A stretch of 64,000 nucleotides of DNA from Nereocystis luetkeana (taxonomy: Eukaryota; Sar; Phaeophyceae; Laminariales; Laminariaceae), in the NCBI GenBank assembly GCA_031213475.1, contig JARUPZ010000026.1, positions 3,366,823 through 3,430,822 on the forward strand, given 5' to 3'. Every line of letters begins with the position of its first letter. Position 1 is the stretch's first letter. The notes beneath the pieces were generated by a model. It was not told where the DNA came from and ran no database searches. It worked only from the letters and a program-made list of their open reading frames with translations. Made by a program: the position numbers and the translations under genes. Below are positions 32,901-64,000 of the stretch, piece by piece.

Positions 32901-33147
32901 ATCTTATGGCCCCCGCAACAAGGACACCACTCCCCCGTGTTCTACCCGTTGGCACCACCTGCACGCCATCGGTGCTGCCTTAGACCACCCGGCGAATATA
33001 TCGCTTAACCCCTTGAAGGTCGCCCTTGAGGCACGCAATCCATCCATGATGACATAAAACTGTCGCGAGGCACAAACAATCACCTCGACGTGCGTACGCG
33101 GATACTACAGGCATGTATGTATCTAAACCACATTACAATGAACCATA

Positions 33148-33390
33148 TAGTAGTCAGGACACATCAGTAGACAAAAACCTATACCTGGTATATTGCAGTA
33201 TTTTTTACTATTATTACGGGGGACCATATTAAATACCTGTAAGGAGCTAAAGGTGCACACGATCACCTACCAGGTATATATTTCGCTATTTTTACTATTA
33301 TTAATAACAATATTTATTTGGTCCTATTTACTATGGCCCCCCGTAATACTGTAATAATATTTGGTCCTGATCAATATATTTTCCCGCAGT
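33148..33390. repeat. Family A variant, outer copy split by a nested copy
   Basis: The flanks (GTCAGGACACATCAGTAGAC on the left; TTTGGTCCTGATCAATATAT on the right) match the subfamily seen at 55,820-55,934. They are separated by a family A element at 33,214-33,346. Confidence 0.65.
33214..33346. repeat. Family A MITE with two small insertions
   Basis: It runs from TTACGGGGGACCATATTAAA to GGCCCCCCGTAA. Compared with 45,860-45,964 it has extra CCAGGTA at 33,270-33,276, following a TA. It also has CCTGTA after AAATA near 33,235. Confidence 0.88.
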
Positions 33391-33399
33391 AGTACTCCT

Positions 33400-34234
33400 C
33401 CCGAAGGGAATCGACAGCGTCACACACATGCATACACGTTGTAGAAACCTTTCATACCAACAACACTGTTGTACAGCAGTGTATGTAGCACTAGTGGTGT
33501 TGTTAGCGAAACCAGCCGTCTCCGCAAAACCAAAATAAATACGAAAACGTTGTGCTTTGAAACATCAGTGCTCCCTGATCGGCTTTAAACCCGGCTGGGC
33601 CACCGCATCTGGAAACTCTCCTTCAAAAGCGCCGAATATGAACGCCTTCTCCAACCCTTTACCAGTGCGATGGCCATCCCCAACGGCGTGTTTCGCGGCG
33701 CCGAACAGAGGGGCCTTTTACCCCAGATCGACCTTTCGTTTGATGCGCACCCCTAACAAAATGCAAGCCCTGGTTGTACATGTTTGTATGGCTCCTGCTG
33801 AGCGTTTCAGTGCGTATTGCGTGCGACCTTTTGTACCGGGCATGCCGGGATATGAGTATAGCTAGAACTGTACTGCATGTGTACGAATGTGAGTCCCAGA
33901 GATCTGAGGGGTTCGGGTGAGGGTCGCGGGTCGCGGGATGCGTTGACTTCACATAAGTACCCCATTGGGGTACGTTTTTCCTTCGCGTACCCCATTGGGG
34001 CGCGTTCGCCGCAATGGTTCGCCGCAATGGGAATGACTATCATTCCCATTGGTTCGCCGTTTGTGTGCACGTTTCGGGTGTTGGAATGTGGAAGGCGTTT
34101 CTCATCTGAGATGATGGACCCCCCCCCTTGTCTTGGTGTGTGCTCGTAACGTTGCACAACAAGTTGTAGTGGACGGCGTGAGCTTTGCAGTCAGGCTACG
34201 GTAGCTCTCTGACATCGCTGTGCAGGAAGGAAGG
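33400..34234. other. 5' flank of the succinyl-CoA ligase gene
   Basis: No gene was recognised. Small direct repeats of CCCATTGGGG and TTCGCCGCAATGG lie at 33,958-34,055. The sequence just before 34,235 should include the promoter and 5' UTR, but no TATA box or initiator could be assigned with confidence. Confidence 0.4.
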
Positions 34235-63409
<29,175 letters not shown>

Positions 63410-63734
63410 GTTGCTACTGTACGCAGCTCCCGGTTGGGCTGCTGTTTTTTGCTCACGCTGAATGCTACAGTATTATATACCTGGTACAGAACGAGGTACC
63501 AGTTGTTTTTTATTCTACTTTTTTCAGCCAAGCTTGAAGTATGGCGTGGTGGGGAAGGGCGTGTACCCTATACAATTATAATACCAGTCTAGTAACACAC
63601 GTTTCCTTGTGTTTCTTCCAATCGTCGAGGCAAAAATACAGCACGGGACGGCCGCTAAGAAAAGCGGGCGGTAAGAAAGGCAGGCAGAGATTCACACGAA
63701 GTAAACAAAAAAAAGGGGGCGTCATTTTGCTGAC

Positions 63735-63835
63735 TTGACTTGGTGTACAAGCGCACCCATTCTCCAGTAAGAAATCAAGCCTGGACCACCTCTCCTGTTT
63801 CTCAACACGTGCCAGGTATCTATCAGGTGCTGTAT
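63735..63835 (+). repeat. Dispersed repeat family J
   Basis: GCGCACCCATTCTCCAG, GCCTGGACCACCTCTCCTG and TTTCTCAA recur at 29,578-29,625 and, more diverged, at 60,950-61,000. The rest of 63,410-64,000 shows no recognised exon. Confidence 0.6.
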
Positions 63836-64000
63836 TTTACGCCCCACTTTCGCAAGTGCTGTTGCGTTGACCCTTCGGGGCTTCCCGGGCGGAAATTGCC
63901 GACAAGTCGTGACGATGATACCGTTCCAGACCTGGGACATTAGTATCGTTTTCTATCTCTATCTGCTGTGGGTCGTCTGGTTCCCCAGCTGCCGCTGTTA

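Noticed and set aside
63520-63560. Acceptor TTCTACTTTTTTCAG as the start of the last ligase exon
   Set aside because: The strong pyrimidine tract is attractive, but the reading after joining is only Cys-Gln-Ala-stop, unlike the family C-terminus.

Overview
This 64 kb window comes from a nuclear genome of low gene density with many long introns. The two recognisable host genes, the targeting-type N-terminus on one of them, the LINE reverse transcriptase and the pogo-like DDE transposase all suggest a stramenopile. A brown alga or close relative is the best guess, but this is an inference from gene style and not a proof. No RNA genes, CRISPR arrays or viral fossils were recognised.

Two host genes lie on the + strand. 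The first (about 1.5-18.2 kb) is an FAD/NAD(P)-binding oxidoreductase of the plant 'fruit protein pKIWI502' type. Seven internal or terminal exons can be read with matching intron phases, plus a candidate first exon with a targeting-peptide look; at least one small exon between 3,834 and 11,850 was not found. The second (34,235 to at least 63,396) is the mitochondrial succinyl-CoA ligase beta subunit. It has twelve phase-matched exons over about 29 kb, introns from 0.4 to 8.5 kb, and one GC-AG intron. Its last 30 or so codons are probably in a further exon outside the window. A weak minus-strand first exon with a signal peptide (886-1,011) may share a promoter region with the first gene.

The rest is repeat DNA. 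Three families of palindromic or TIR-bearing miniature elements are spread through introns and spacers. Family A (about 105-115 bp, starts TTACGGGGGACC, TA target site) has about 27 copies. Family B (about 240 bp, TIR near GCGTTCTACGATAGAGG) has five. Family C (about 90 bp, starts CCCTTTTAG, TTAA target site, piggyBac-like) has ten or so. Nested copies give the target sites directly. Between the two genes lie a decayed pogo-like DDE transposon (22.8-24.6 kb), a 3.7 kb satellite built on an 11 bp CCATGG unit that reverses orientation at its middle (24.77-28.44 kb), and a 4 kb fold-back region (28.68-32.90 kb). A 5'-truncated LINE lies antisense in the first gene and a smaller piece of a related LINE lies in the second.

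The most unusual signals are: (1) the 9-mer TACCAGGTA/TACCTGGTA at least 18 times where about 0.5 is expected, with family A copies showing it as a clean 7 bp gain at a TA, once as two gains in series, as transposon excision footprints would look; (2) five decayed tandem copies of the acceptor side of succinyl-CoA ligase exon 11 in the intron just upstream of the real exon; (3) a 50 bp minisatellite that runs almost to the acceptor of exon 9.
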